From positions 50,400-114,399 of the forward strand of contig DASXBJ010000074.1 of NCBI GenBank assembly GCA_036491755.1: a stretch of DNA of 64,000 nucleotides. Direction: 5' to 3'. Positions 1 through 8,595 of the stretch are shown piece by piece; within the stretch, counting starts at the first letter, position 1, and each line of letters starts with the position of its first letter. Source of the DNA: DASXBJ01 sp036491755 (lineage in GTDB: Bacteria > Chloroflexota > Dormibacteria > Dormibacterales > Dormibacteraceae). The position numbers were made by a program, and so were the translations under genes. Under the pieces are notes generated by a model. That model saw only the letters and a program-made list of their open reading frames with translations. It had not been told where the DNA came from and did no database searches.

Positions 1-687
1 CTCCAGCGGCCGTACAGCGCACTCGTGCCGGTCGCGGACTTCGCTGTTGCGGTTGCCATGGTGTTCACGATCTGGAGCGGACTCGATTACATCTGGCGCT
101 TCCGCTACCTGCTCGGCCCATTCGACAGCTCGCGCATGCCCGGTCGGACCGGCCCGAGCGGCGGCGCGCCCCAGCCGGGCGAGGACGCGGCCGAGGCGAG
201 TCGGGAGCTCGGCGAGACCCTGCGCGTGGCGGGTTTGACGCTCGCGGTCGCGGAATCATGCACGGGCGGCCTGGTCGGCGCGCTGATCACGGACCGGCCG
301 GGAAGCTCCGCGTACTTCCTGGGCGGCGTGATCGCGTACTCCGACGTGGTGAAGACCGAGCAGCTTGGAGTCTCCGCGGCTCTGCTCGAGCGCGCCGGCG
401 CCGTCAGCCGCGAGGTCGCCGAGGCGATGGCGGACGGCGCGCGCTTGCGCTTCAGCGCCTCGATCGCCGTCAGCGTGACCGGCGTGGCCGGTCCTGAGGG
501 AGGCAGCGCGGCCAAGCCGGTCGGCCTCACCTACGTCGGGGTCGCCTCGAATCGCGGCACCGTCGCGCACGAATACAGGTTTGGGGGCGACCGCTGGTCC
601 AACCGGCGTGAGGCTGCGACTGCGGCCTTGCGACTCTCGATCGAGGAGGCGCGGGCCGTCGAGCGGTCTCGAGCCAAGACCGCTTGA
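1..687 (+). CDS. PgsA C-terminus fused to CinA/PncC amidase domain (5' partial)
   Basis: The frame is open from the first base of the window, so the gene starts upstream. The first ~40 residues look like the last membrane helix and cytoplasmic tail of CDP-diacylglycerol-glycerol-3-phosphate phosphatidyltransferase (PgsA): a hydrophobic stretch followed by TIWSGLDYIWRFRYL. A Gly/Pro-rich linker follows, then a complete CinA C-terminal domain (AESCTGG near residue 85, GGVIAYSDVVK, SVTGVAGPEGG), the family that deamidates nicotinamide mononucleotide to nicotinic acid mononucleotide. No stop separates the two parts. In Bacillus pgsA and cinA are adjacent separate genes, so this looks like a fusion of neighbours. 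The N-terminal molybdopterin-binding half of long CinA proteins is absent. A separate cinA could begin at an internal ATG (136), but PgsA would still read through. Confidence 0.8.
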   Translation, partial: LQRPYSALVPVADFAVAVAMVFTIWSGLDYIWRFRYLLGPFDSSRMPGRTGPSGGAPQPGEDAAEASRELGETLRVAGLTLAVAESCTGGLVGALITDRPGSSAYFLGGVIAYSDVVKTEQLGVSAALLERAGAVSREVAEAMADGARLRFSASIAVSVTGVAGPEGGSAAKPVGLTYVGVASNRGTVAHEYRFGGDRWSNRREAATAALRLSIEEARAVERSRAKTA

Positions 688-712
688 CGAACGAACAGGT
701 GTTCGCTACACT
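684..712 (+). promoter_or_regulatory. recA promoter with LexA (SOS) box in the spacer
   Basis: TTGACG (684-689) and TACACT (707-712) are separated by exactly 17 bases. The spacer holds CGAACAGGTGTTCG (692-705), a perfect match to the Bacillus/actinobacterial-type LexA operator CGAAC-N4-GTTCG. The promoter begins at the end of the cinA reading frame and lies about 80 bases before the recA start. LexA bound here would cover the space between -35 and -10. Confidence 0.9.
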
Positions 713-793
713 CTCCGAATCGGCTGTAAAGAGCATTGACCTGCCGCAGACGACGTAGAACACTCGCCGCAACCACCTAGGAGGCATCAAGCA

Positions 794-1864
794 TTGGAAA
801 AAGAAAAGGAAAAGTCCCTCGACTCTGCGATTTCCCAGATTGTCAAGAGCTACGGCAAGGGGTCGATCATGAAGCTGGGTGAGCAGGCCGCGCTGCGAGG
901 CGAGATCACCGTGATTCCGACCGGAGCTCTCCTGCTCGACCTGGCGCTCGGCGTGGGGGGGATCCCTCGCGGACGCGTCACCGAGCTGTACGGTCCCGAG
1001 TCGGCAGGAAAGACCACGCTTGCGCTGCACGTGATCGCCGAGGCCCAAAAGCAGGGTGGAGTGGCGGCGTTCGTGGACGCCGAGCATGCGCTCGACCCGC
1101 TCTACGCCTCACGCATCGGCGTGAAGATCGACGACCTTCTGATCAGCCAGCCCGACACCGGCGAGCAGGCGCTCGAGATCGTCGAGGTCCTGGTGCGCTC
1201 GGGCGCGGTCGACGTCATCGTGATCGACTCGGTCGCCGCGCTCGTGCCGAAGGCGGAGATCGAGGGCGAGATGGGCGACGCGCATGTCGGCCTTCAGGCG
1301 CGATTGATGTCGCAGGCCCTTCGGAAGCTGACCGCGGCCATCTCCAAGTCGAACTGCTCGGTGATCTTCCTCAACCAGCTCCGCGAGAAGGTGGGGATCA
1401 TGTTCGGCAATCCGGAGACCCAGCCCGGCGGGCGTGCCTTGAAGTTCTACTCGTCGGTGCGACTGGACATCCGCAAGGTGGAGGTCATCAAGTCGGGGTT
1501 GGACTCCGTCGGCGCGCGTGTAAAGGTGAAGGTCGTCAAGAACAAGGTGGCGCCCCCGTTCCGGTCGGCCGAGTTCGACATCCTGTTCAACGAGGGCATC
1601 TCGCGCGAGGGCTCGCTCATCGACGCCGCCATCGAGTACAACGTTTTCGAGAAGAGCGGAACCTGGATCTCCTACGGCGAGCAGCGCCTTGGGCAGGGCC
1701 GCGAGAACGTGCGCAACTACCTCCGCGAGAACCCGACGCTATCCGGCGAGATCGAGGCCAGGGTCCGGGACAAGGCGACCAACGGCGGAACGACCGGCGC
1801 GATCACGCCGTCGAAGGCCGGCGGACCGATAAAGGCGCCGGCAGGTGCGGGCGAGGAGCTCTAG
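794..1864 (+). CDS. recA: Recombinase RecA
   Basis: RecA forms the ATP-dependent filament on single-stranded DNA that drives homologous recombination and stimulates LexA self-cleavage. The 356-residue length is normal. Walker A is GPESAGKTT near residue 75; a Walker B-like [12 protein letters not shown], the region containing [10 protein letters not shown] and the C-terminal domain follow. The start is TTG at 794, with a strong AGGAGG ribosome-binding site at 779-784; the protein begins with a charged MEKEKEK segment. The LexA box upstream gives SOS control. recX overlaps the 3' end by 20 bases, so the two are probably cotranscribed. Confidence 0.98.
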   Translation: MEKEKEKSLDSAISQIVKSYGKGSIMKLGEQAALRGEITVIPTGALLLDLALGVGGIPRGRVTELYGPESAGKTTLALHVIAEAQKQGGVAAFVDAEHALDPLYASRIGVKIDDLLISQPDTGEQALEIVEVLVRSGAVDVIVIDSVAALVPKAEIEGEMGDAHVGLQARLMSQALRKLTAAISKSNCSVIFLNQLREKVGIMFGNPETQPGGRALKFYSSVRLDIRKVEVIKSGLDSVGARVKVKVVKNKVAPPFRSAEFDILFNEGISREGSLIDAAIEYNVFEKSGTWISYGEQRLGQGRENVRNYLRENPTLSGEIEARVRDKATNGGTTGAITPSKAGGPIKAPAGAGEEL

Positions 1865-2366
1865 AGCTCGGGACAGGTCGCCGGCGTCAAGAAAGCCCCT
1901 GGTGGGTGCTCTTGACGCCGGGCTGACGCTCCTGGGACGGCGCGCCCACTCGCAGACCGAGCTGCGCCGGAAGCTGGGTCGCCGCGGCCACCCGGAGCCG
2001 GAGGTCGATGCGGCCCTCGCTCGTCTTTGCGAGCTGGGATACCTGGACGACCGGTCCTTTGCCGAGGGGCACGTCAGGCGGCGCCAGGTCGGCCTGGGCC
2101 CTCGGGCGCTGGCCGCCGAGTTGGCGGCGCGCGGGGTCGATCGCCAGGTGGCTGACGGCGCGCTGGCCGGGTTTGACGGTGACGCCCAGCTCGCGTCGGC
2201 CACTCGCTTGGCCGAACGCCTGTGTGGCCGCAAGGGCTACTCCGGGTACCGGGAGATGCTGGATTCGATCGGTCCGAAGCTGCTGCGACGCGGGTTCTCG
2301 CCCGGGATCGCCAGGGCGGCGTGCCGGGCGGCCTGGTCCGGAGCGGCGGAATTGGCAGAAGCCTAG
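1845..2366 (+). CDS. recX: Regulatory protein RecX
   Basis: RecX modulates RecA filament growth. The protein shows the alpha-helical RecX repeats: an N-terminal [19 protein letters not shown] segment typical of the family, [17 protein letters not shown] in the middle, and [15 protein letters not shown] at the end. The GTG at 1845 gives 173 residues and overlaps recA; a second in-frame GTG at 1902 would remove 19 arginine-rich residues that do not look like RecX and may be the true start. Position behind recA and the overlap support cotranscription from the LexA-regulated promoter. Confidence 0.9.
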   Translation: MRARSSRARDRSPASRKPLVGALDAGLTLLGRRAHSQTELRRKLGRRGHPEPEVDAALARLCELGYLDDRSFAEGHVRRRQVGLGPRALAAELAARGVDRQVADGALAGFDGDAQLASATRLAERLCGRKGYSGYREMLDSIGPKLLRRGFSPGIARAACRAAWSGAAELAEA

Positions 2367-2488
2367 AATTTGACGTCACACGGGGGTCTTTTAGACACCC
2401 CGCAGTCATAGAGCCCACCCGAGGCGGGACCGAGCGGCCCTGCCATGGTCACGCACTTTGACAATCGAATAAACGAGGTGCATGTCAC

Positions 2489-4018
2489 ATGCCTGTCTAC
2501 GTCTTCGTACCGCTTTTGGTGGTGGCACTCCTCGCCGGATTTGGAGCGGCATACGTGCTGCTTCAGCGCCGGCAGAGCGACGGGACGCATGTCCTTGAGC
2601 TCAAAGCCCAGCAGACCTTGGCCGAAGCCGAAACCCAGGCCAAGGAGAAGCTGCTAGAGGCGAAAGAGGAGGCGGTCAAGATCCGCACCGCCGCCGAACA
2701 AGAGGCCCGCGAGTATCGGGCACAGTCGCAGCAAATCGAAAAGCGCCTTCTCCAGAAGGAAGAGAACCTCGACCGCAAGGGCGAGGACCTCAACCGGCGA
2801 GAGCGCGAGTTCGGAACCCGCGAGAAGGCCCTGGACGAGATCAGGGCCCAGCTCGAAGACACCTACCGTCAGCAGGAGAGTGAGCTTCAGCGGATCGCCA
2901 ACATGACCCGCCAGGAAGCCCAAGGAGTGCTGATCGGCCAGGTCGAGCAGGAGTTGCGCAACGAGGTCGCCCGCAAGGTCCGGGAGGCCGAGCTGGTCGC
3001 CCGCGACGAAAGCGAACGCCGGGCCAGGGAGATCGTCACCGAGTCCATCCAGCGCATCGCCGCAGACCAGACCGCCGAGGTCTCGGTTTCAGTGCTGCCG
3101 CTGCCGACCGACGAGCTCAAGGGCCGCATCATCGGCAAGGAAGGGCGCAACATCCGCGCCCTCCAGCAGGCGACCGGGATCGACCTGATCGTCGACGACA
3201 CCCCGGAAGCCGTGATCATCAGCGGTTTCGACCCCGTCCGCCGCGAGGTGGCTCGGGTGGCGCTGAACAAGCTGATCGTGGATGGCCGGATTCACCCGGC
3301 ACGCATCGAAGAGATCGTCGCCAAGTCCCGCCAGGAGGTCCTGCAAAGGGTCAAAGAGGAGGGCGAAGCGGCTGTCCTGGAGGTCGGCCTGCAGGGCCTC
3401 CATCCCGAGGTCGTCCGTCACCTCGGCATCCTGCGCTTCCGTACCAGCTACGGCCAGCAGGTGCTGAACCATTCCAAAGAGGTCGCATATCTTGCCGCCA
3501 TGATGGCGGCCGAGATCGGCGCCGACGTCCGCATCGCGAAGCTGTCAGGCCTGCTGCACGACATCGGCAAGTCGATCGACCATGAGGTCGAAGGCTCGCA
3601 TGCCGTGATCGGGGCAGACCTTTTGCAGCGGCATGGAGTCCCGGCGCAGGTGGTCCACGCCGTTCGGGCGCACCATTACGACGAGGAGCCCCATTCGACA
3701 GAGGCACTTCTATTGATTGCAGCCGACGCGATCTCCGCTGCTCGCCCAGGGGCGCGCAGAGAGTCGTTGGAGGCTTATGTCAAGCGGCTGGAGAAGCTGG
3801 AGGAGATCGCAAACTCGTTCCAGGGCGTCCAGCAGTCTTACGCCATCCAGGCCGGCCGCGAGGTCAGGATCCTGGTCAAACCAGAGCAGATCGACGACAC
3901 CGCCGCCCAGCTCATGGCGCGAGACATCGCCAAGCGAATCGAATCGGAGCTCAGCTTCCCGGGTCAGATTCGCGTCACCGTGGTGCGCGAGACCAGGGCA
4001 GTGGAGTACGCGAAGTAG
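2489..4018 (+). CDS. rny: Ribonuclease Y
   Basis: RNase Y is the membrane-anchored endoribonuclease that starts mRNA decay in many bacteria lacking RNase E. The 509-residue protein has a single N-terminal membrane helix (residues ~3-25), a long charged coiled coil (~30-190), a KH RNA-binding domain containing [19 protein letters not shown], and an HD hydrolase domain with the metal-binding HDIGK motif. The start ATG is preceded by GAGG at 2475-2478. Gene order recA-rny-ymdB-spoVS matches Bacillus, except that an ABC module is inserted after rny. A strong intrinsic terminator follows. Confidence 0.97.
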   Translation: MPVYVFVPLLVVALLAGFGAAYVLLQRRQSDGTHVLELKAQQTLAEAETQAKEKLLEAKEEAVKIRTAAEQEAREYRAQSQQIEKRLLQKEENLDRKGEDLNRREREFGTREKALDEIRAQLEDTYRQQESELQRIANMTRQEAQGVLIGQVEQELRNEVARKVREAELVARDESERRAREIVTESIQRIAADQTAEVSVSVLPLPTDELKGRIIGKEGRNIRALQQATGIDLIVDDTPEAVIISGFDPVRREVARVALNKLIVDGRIHPARIEEIVAKSRQEVLQRVKEEGEAAVLEVGLQGLHPEVVRHLGILRFRTSYGQQVLNHSKEVAYLAAMMAAEIGADVRIAKLSGLLHDIGKSIDHEVEGSHAVIGADLLQRHGVPAQVVHAVRAHHYDEEPHSTEALLLIAADAISAARPGARRESLEAYVKRLEKLEEIANSFQGVQQSYAIQAGREVRILVKPEQIDDTAAQLMARDIAKRIESELSFPGQIRVTVVRETRAVEYAK

Positions 4019-4025
4019 TAAGCAA

Positions 4026-4058
4026 GAGGGAGCCCCAGCGAGGGGCTCCCTCTTTTTT
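4026..4058 (+). terminator. Rho-independent terminator after rny
   Basis: A perfect 11-bp stem, GAGGGAGCCCC pairing with GGGGCTCCCTC, encloses a 5-base loop (AGCGA) and is followed by six T residues. It lies 8 bases after the rny stop codon and before the ABC transporter genes, so it separates the two units. Confidence 0.95.
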
Positions 4059-4078
4059 GTTGCTCATAGACTTGTCCG

Positions 4079-4996
4079 GTGCCTGCCATCGCCGCCGCTT
4101 CGCATGTGCAGCGCAGCTTCGGCAGCGTTCTCGCCCTGAGCGATGTCACCTTCGAGCTCGAGAAGGGGGTGACCGGCTTGCTGGGCGCCAATGGCGCGGG
4201 CAAGACAACGCTGATCAGCCTGCTGCTCGGAGTGCTCAAGCCTGACGGCGGCAGCCTGCAGGTCCTGGGCATGGATCCCCTCCAGGCTGGCTGGAGGCTT
4301 CGGCAGCGGATCGGATATGCGCCCGAGGATGAACGATTCCCGCCCGATGTGAAGGCCAACGAGCTGGTTCGGCATTTCGCCGAGATGCGCGGGATCCCGC
4401 GCCGATCCGCAGTGGTGCGAGCGAGCGAGGTGCTCTTCGAAGTCGGGCTCGGCGAGGAGAGGTTCAGGCCGATCGGCACCATGTCAACGGGCCAGCGACA
4501 GCGGGTCAAGCTCGCGCAGGCACTGGTCCACGACCCCGAGCTGGTCCTGCTCGACGAGCCGACCAACGGCCTCGATCCGATTCAGCGCGATGACATGCTC
4601 GCCCTCGTTCGTCGCATCGGCACCGATCTCGGTTTCACAGTGCTCATCTCGTCTCACCTGCTCGGCGAGGTCGAGAGGGTCAGCGACAACGTTGTGATGC
4701 TGGAAGGTGGCCGGGTGGCACGCAGCGGCAAGGTCTCGACGCTCCTGGGCGGCCAGACCCCGATCGTGGTCGAAGTCGTGTCCGGGGCTGCCCGCCTCGC
4801 GGGACTGCTCGCCGGTAGGGGATACGCCGCCGTTGCGAAGGACGATCTCGTCCTGACGGTGCCGTCGTCGGACCGCAGGGTCCGCGACGCCGTGGTGGCG
4901 GGGGTCATCGAGCTGGACCTCGAGCTCCGTCGCCTCGAGCACGGTCAGGCCACGCTGAGCGACCTGTTCGATCTCGACGCGGTCGATATGAAGTGA
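4079..4996 (+). CDS. ABC transporter ATP-binding protein (first of two)
   Basis: This is a 305-residue ABC ATPase of the single-domain export type. Walker A is GANGAGKTT (near residue 37), the signature is MSTGQRQRVKLAQAL, Walker B is LVLLDEPTNGLD, and the switch histidine is in ISSHLLGEVE. The ~90-residue C-terminal extension is common in ABC-2 exporters. It starts with GTG just after the rny terminator; no convincing ribosome-binding site is visible. It overlaps the following permease by a GTGA junction. The substrate cannot be told from the sequence. Confidence 0.9.
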   Translation: MPAIAAASHVQRSFGSVLALSDVTFELEKGVTGLLGANGAGKTTLISLLLGVLKPDGGSLQVLGMDPLQAGWRLRQRIGYAPEDERFPPDVKANELVRHFAEMRGIPRRSAVVRASEVLFEVGLGEERFRPIGTMSTGQRQRVKLAQALVHDPELVLLDEPTNGLDPIQRDDMLALVRRIGTDLGFTVLISSHLLGEVERVSDNVVMLEGGRVARSGKVSTLLGGQTPIVVEVVSGAARLAGLLAGRGYAAVAKDDLVLTVPSSDRRVRDAVVAGVIELDLELRRLEHGQATLSDLFDLDAVDMK

Positions 4997-5871
4997 GCGC
5001 GCGCACCCCGGCCGCCCGCCCGGCAGGCCAGGCGGTCATCGCCGACCGCCGGTTTCAGCACTACGAAGGCCATCGCCGCGGTGACATGTATTCGTTTGCT
5101 GCTCTGCTGTGGCATTCGATCCTGTGGGTGCTCGGCTTCAAGCGCTCAGCGCGCTACAAGGTCGTGCCAGGCATCGTCATAGCAATCGCTTACCTTCCCA
5201 GCCTCGTCCTGATCGTCGTGGCCGAGGTGGCTCCGCCAGGGACGCCGCTCCCGGACTATGCCGGCTTCTATCAATTCGTGATCAGCGCGATCTATCTGTT
5301 CGTGGCCATCACCGCCCCGGAGCTCATCTGCCCGGATCGGCGTCACGGGACGCTGCGGATGTACATGACCTCGAATCTCAACCCCACGCTTTATGTGGCC
5401 GCCAAGGTCGTCGCGGTCTGGTCGGTGCTGGCGATCGTGACCGTGGGGCCTGTGGTGATCGAGCTCGCCGGCTACTCGTTGTTCGGCCACGGCCCGGCGG
5501 GGTTCGGCGACTGGCTCAAGACGCTGGGCGAGGTGCTCGCTTCGGGCCTGGTCCTGGCGATGTTCTTCGGCACCGTGGCGCTGGCGATCGCCAGCCTCAC
5601 CGATCGGAACTCGTTCGCCGCCGCGGGGATCATCCTCAGCTTTGTTCTCACCGGTGCGGCACTTCGCATCCTGCAGGGCCCGCTCAAAGCACCGGACTGG
5701 GTGGAGCTTGTCAACGTCACCGGTCTGCCGATACTGATGATCGATCGGATCTACCAGGCGCCCACCAGCCTCAATCTCCCCACCTGGGAGCTGGCGGCCG
5801 CCGTGGCCGGCTGGGTGGTCCTGGGACTTGGGGTGCTCGCCCTCCGCTACCGGGGTGAGGGACGCAGGTGA
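4993..5871 (+). CDS. ABC-2 type permease (first of two)
   Basis: This 292-residue polytopic membrane protein has about six hydrophobic helices after a ~45-residue hydrophilic N-terminus. Helices are visible around VVPGIVIAIAYLPSLVLIVV, FVISAIYLFVAITA, VVAVWSVLAIVTVGPVVIEL and the C-terminal region. The motif CPDRRHGTLRMYMTSNLNP between helices resembles the cytoplasmic coupling region of ABC-2 permeases. GTG at 4993 overlaps the stop of the upstream ATPase. The pair probably forms one transporter; its substrate is unknown. Confidence 0.85.
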   Translation: MSARTPAARPAGQAVIADRRFQHYEGHRRGDMYSFAALLWHSILWVLGFKRSARYKVVPGIVIAIAYLPSLVLIVVAEVAPPGTPLPDYAGFYQFVISAIYLFVAITAPELICPDRRHGTLRMYMTSNLNPTLYVAAKVVAVWSVLAIVTVGPVVIELAGYSLFGHGPAGFGDWLKTLGEVLASGLVLAMFFGTVALAIASLTDRNSFAAAGIILSFVLTGAALRILQGPLKAPDWVELVNVTGLPILMIDRIYQAPTSLNLPTWELAAAVAGWVVLGLGVLALRYRGEGRR

Positions 5872-6803
5872 CCGCGGCCGGCCCTCTGATCGAGATCAAA
5901 GACGTCGCGAAGTGGTTCGGCGAGGTCGTGGCGTTGAGCGGAGTCACCGCATCGTTCGGCCCCGGGCTGGCGGCCCTGCTCGGCCCGAACGGCGCCGGCA
6001 AATCGTCGCTGATCCGCATCATGTGCGGGCTCACGTCCCCTTCGCAGGGGACCGTACGGGTGATCGGCAGGAACCCGCGCACGGACGGTGGTGTACGCAA
6101 AGAGCTCGGGCTCGTGCCGCAGCAAGAGCGCCTTCTGCCCGGCGTAAGCGCCTTGGAATTCGTGGCCATGGCGGCCGCCCTGCAAGGCTTGCCCGATCCA
6201 CGGGGCGCGGCGCGTACAGCGATCCAGACCGTCGAGCTCGATCCGGACGATCGTCGCCACCTGGGCGCCTACTCCAAGGGCATGAGACAGCGGGTCAAGA
6301 TCGCGCAGGCGATCGTTCACGAACCGCGCATCCTCATCCTCGACGAGCCGCTCAACGGACTGGACCCTCGCCAGCGATCGCGCATGGCCCAGCTTTTCAT
6401 TCGACTGGGGGCGGAGGGTCGGTGCGTCGTTGTGTCGAGCCACGTGCTCGAAGAGGTCCAGGAGCTGAGCTCGACGGTCCTGGTGCTCGCCGAGGGCAAG
6501 CTCGCCGCGGAGGGTGACTTCCACGCCATCCGCCAGCTCCTCGACGACCGCCCGCACCGGATCAGGCTTCGGTCCATGGACCCTCTGCGGCTCGCATCTG
6601 CGCTGATGGGATCCGGCACGATCTCGGCGGTTCAGACCGCCGGCGAGGACGCGATCGTCATCGACACCTGGTCGGTGACACCGTTTCGCCGCCGGCTCCC
6701 CCGGCTGACGCAGGAGCTTGGCCTCAGCCTCCTCGAGATGTCGCCGCTTGACGATGACCTGGAGAGCGTGTTCCGCTACCTCGTCGCGAGGCGGTCGCCG
6801 TGA
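5868..6803 (+). CDS. ABC transporter ATP-binding protein (second of two)
   Basis: The protein has 311 residues. Walker A is GPNGAGKSS near residue 40, the signature region YSKGMRQRVKIAQAI precedes Walker B LILDEPLNGLDP, and the switch region is VSSHVLEEVQEL. A C-terminal extension of ~90 residues resembles that of the first ATPase. It starts with GTG in a GTGA overlap with the upstream permease and overlaps the next permease the same way. The four genes alternate ATPase-permease-ATPase-permease, suggesting duplication of an ancestral pair, although the two permeases are quite different in sequence. Confidence 0.9.
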   Translation: MTAAGPLIEIKDVAKWFGEVVALSGVTASFGPGLAALLGPNGAGKSSLIRIMCGLTSPSQGTVRVIGRNPRTDGGVRKELGLVPQQERLLPGVSALEFVAMAAALQGLPDPRGAARTAIQTVELDPDDRRHLGAYSKGMRQRVKIAQAIVHEPRILILDEPLNGLDPRQRSRMAQLFIRLGAEGRCVVVSSHVLEEVQELSSTVLVLAEGKLAAEGDFHAIRQLLDDRPHRIRLRSMDPLRLASALMGSGTISAVQTAGEDAIVIDTWSVTPFRRRLPRLTQELGLSLLEMSPLDDDLESVFRYLVARRSP

Positions 6804-7507
6804 TCTCGCTGTACCGGATCATGCTGCGAACGTCGGTAACGCGTGGCCGGGTGCTGGCCTTTCTAGGCGCCGGCGCCCTGCTCGACCTGATCGCGTACAC
6901 AATCCGGGTGAGCGACTACTCCTCACGCGAAATCGATGTGTTCCAGCTGCTCGACGTCGCGGCGCTCGCTCTTTACGTGCCGGTGGTGGCGTTGGTTTTC
7001 TCGACCTCATCGCTGGGCGATCTCGCCCAGGACGGCACGCTCGTCTACGTTTGGCTTCGGCCCGTTGCCCGCCTGAAGGTGGTCGTCGTCGCCCTGGCGG
7101 GGACACTCACGGTCACGCTTCCGCTGACCCTCGGGCCGACATGGCTCGCTGTGCTGCTGGCAGGCGCGAGCGCGACGGCGTTATGGGCGGTGACCGCATC
7201 GGTCGCGCTCGCCAACCTGGCGTATTGCGCAGTTTTCACGGGCTTCGGTCTGCGCGTCCGGCACGCCCTGATCTTCGGGCTGGGCTACGTGATCATCTGG
7301 GAAGCCGGCATCGCCAGCCTGGGCAGAGGGCCGGCCGCCATCTCGATTCGACACTATGCCGAATCACTGTTCGCGCAGATCGGAAACCAGACCGTGCCGG
7401 GTGCTGTCGAGGCCAGCCAATCGTTGTCGGTGATAGTCCTCGTGGCGGTTACGCTGGTCGGCGTCGTGCTCACCACCATCCTGCTCGCGCGCCAGGACGT
7501 CGCCTAG
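6800..7507 (+). CDS. ABC-2 type permease (second of two)
   Basis: This 235-residue membrane protein has about six predicted helices, including VLAFLGAGALLDLIAY, LLDVAALALYVPVVALVF, VVVVALAGTLTVTLPLTL and the C-terminal SVIVLVAVTLVGVVLTTILLA (20 residues shown in part). The segment QDGTLVYVWLRPVARLK occupies the place of the coupling loop in the first permease. The start GTG overlaps the stop of the second ATPase (GTGA). ymdB begins one base after its stop codon, so the ABC module reads directly into the conserved ymdB-spoVS-miaB run. Confidence 0.82.
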   Translation: MISLYRIMLRTSVTRGRVLAFLGAGALLDLIAYTIRVSDYSSREIDVFQLLDVAALALYVPVVALVFSTSSLGDLAQDGTLVYVWLRPVARLKVVVVALAGTLTVTLPLTLGPTWLAVLLAGASATALWAVTASVALANLAYCAVFTGFGLRVRHALIFGLGYVIIWEAGIASLGRGPAAISIRHYAESLFAQIGNQTVPGAVEASQSLSVIVLVAVTLVGVVLTTILLARQDVA

Positions 7508-7508
7508 C

Positions 7509-8300
7509 TTGGCCGACGAATTTCGCATCTTGTTCGTGGCCGACGTCGTGGGGCACCCAGGGCGGGACGCCGTCAAAGCGATTCTCCCGGGCCTGAAGAA
7601 AGAGCTGCGGCCGAACCTGACGATCGTCAACGGAGAGAACGCCGCCGGCGGATTCGGTCTGACGGCAAAGATCGCCGCCGAGCTGCGAGCCGCGGGAGCA
7701 GAGGTGATCACGACCGGCAACCACGTCTTCGCCCAGAAGGAGTTCCTGTCCGAGCTCCCGAACCTGGAACGAGTCCTGAGGCCGGCGAACTACCCGCCGG
7801 GCGCTCCGGGACAGGGCTTCTGCGTCGTGGAGGCGGCGGGCAGACAGGTCCTGGTGATGAACCTGATGGGGCGGATCTTCACCGCGGAAGGGCTGGACGA
7901 CCCGTTCCGGACTGCGGACGCCATCCTGGCCGCCCACCCCGACATCCGCCTAGCCTTCTGCGACATGCACGCCGAGGCGACCTCGGAGAAGAGCGCGATG
8001 GGGTGGTACCTGGACGGGCGAGTCAGCGCCGTGGTGGGCACCCACACGCACGTTCCGACCGCCGACCTACGGGTGTTGCCAGGCGGCACGGCGTTCGTGA
8101 CGGACGTCGGGATGGTCGGCCCGAGGGACAGCTGCATCGGCATGGACAAGGACATCGTCGTCCAGCGCTTCCTGACCGCCGTGCCGGCCCGATTTCAGGT
8201 TGCGTCAGGACCCGTGACTTTTAATTCAGTCTTGATTACCATTAACGGTCCCACTGGCCGAGCAACTTCCATCCAGAGAGTCGATCGCGAACATGTTTGA
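7509..8300 (+). CDS. ymdB: YmdB/TIGR00282 family metallophosphoesterase
   Basis: This 263-residue calcineurin-like phosphoesterase matches the YmdB family, which hydrolyses 2',3'-cyclic nucleotides in Bacillus and Deinococcus and affects biofilm and RNA turnover. Metal-binding motifs are visible: VADVVGHPGRD at the N-terminus, NGENAAGG, TTGNHVF, CDMHAEATSEK and GTHTHVPTAD. It starts with TTG directly after the ABC permease stop. The YmdB-RNase Y neighbourhood is known from Bacillus and is kept here despite the ABC genes between them. Confidence 0.93.
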   Translation: MADEFRILFVADVVGHPGRDAVKAILPGLKKELRPNLTIVNGENAAGGFGLTAKIAAELRAAGAEVITTGNHVFAQKEFLSELPNLERVLRPANYPPGAPGQGFCVVEAAGRQVLVMNLMGRIFTAEGLDDPFRTADAILAAHPDIRLAFCDMHAEATSEKSAMGWYLDGRVSAVVGTHTHVPTADLRVLPGGTAFVTDVGMVGPRDSCIGMDKDIVVQRFLTAVPARFQVASGPVTFNSVLITINGPTGRATSIQRVDREHV

Positions 8301-8313
8301 AGGGGTTCCAGCA

Positions 8314-8595
8314 ATGACAGCCGAGCGCGCTCCAGTAGAGGTGCTTAAAGTTTCGGCCACGTCCAAGCCGGTCGCCGTGGCGGGGGCCATCGCCGGGGTC
8401 ATCCGCAGCAAGGGCCGCGTCGAGGTACAGGCCATTGGCGCGGGTGCGATCAACCAGGCAGTCAAGGCGATCGCCATCTCGCGCGGCTACGTTGCCCCGG
8501 GCGGCCTTGACCTGGTCTGCATTCCGGCATTCATCGACATCTCGATCGACGGCGAAGAGCGCACGGGAATCAGGTTGCTGGTGGAGAGCCGCTGA
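8314..8595 (+). CDS. spoVS: SpoVS-family protein
   Basis: This is a small Alba-like protein with the highly conserved SpoVS core: VLKVSATSKPVAVAGA, the AIGAGAINQAVKAIAI motif, and CIPAFIDISIDGEERT. In Bacillus SpoVS affects sporulation and septation, but the family also occurs in many non-spore-formers. No other sporulation gene is seen here. The ATG at 8314 has a good ribosome-binding site (GAAGGGG at 8299-8305); an in-frame ATG at 8293 inside the ymdB end would add seven residues. The stop TGA overlaps the probable miaB start (CTGA). Confidence 0.93.
   Translation: MTAERAPVEVLKVSATSKPVAVAGAIAGVIRSKGRVEVQAIGAGAINQAVKAIAISRGYVAPGGLDLVCIPAFIDISIDGEERTGIRLLVESR

Noticed and set aside
2458..2463. 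TTGACA before rny as a promoter -35
   Set aside because: A -10 at normal spacing would fall on the ribosome-binding site and start codon, and no TANNNT is present there.
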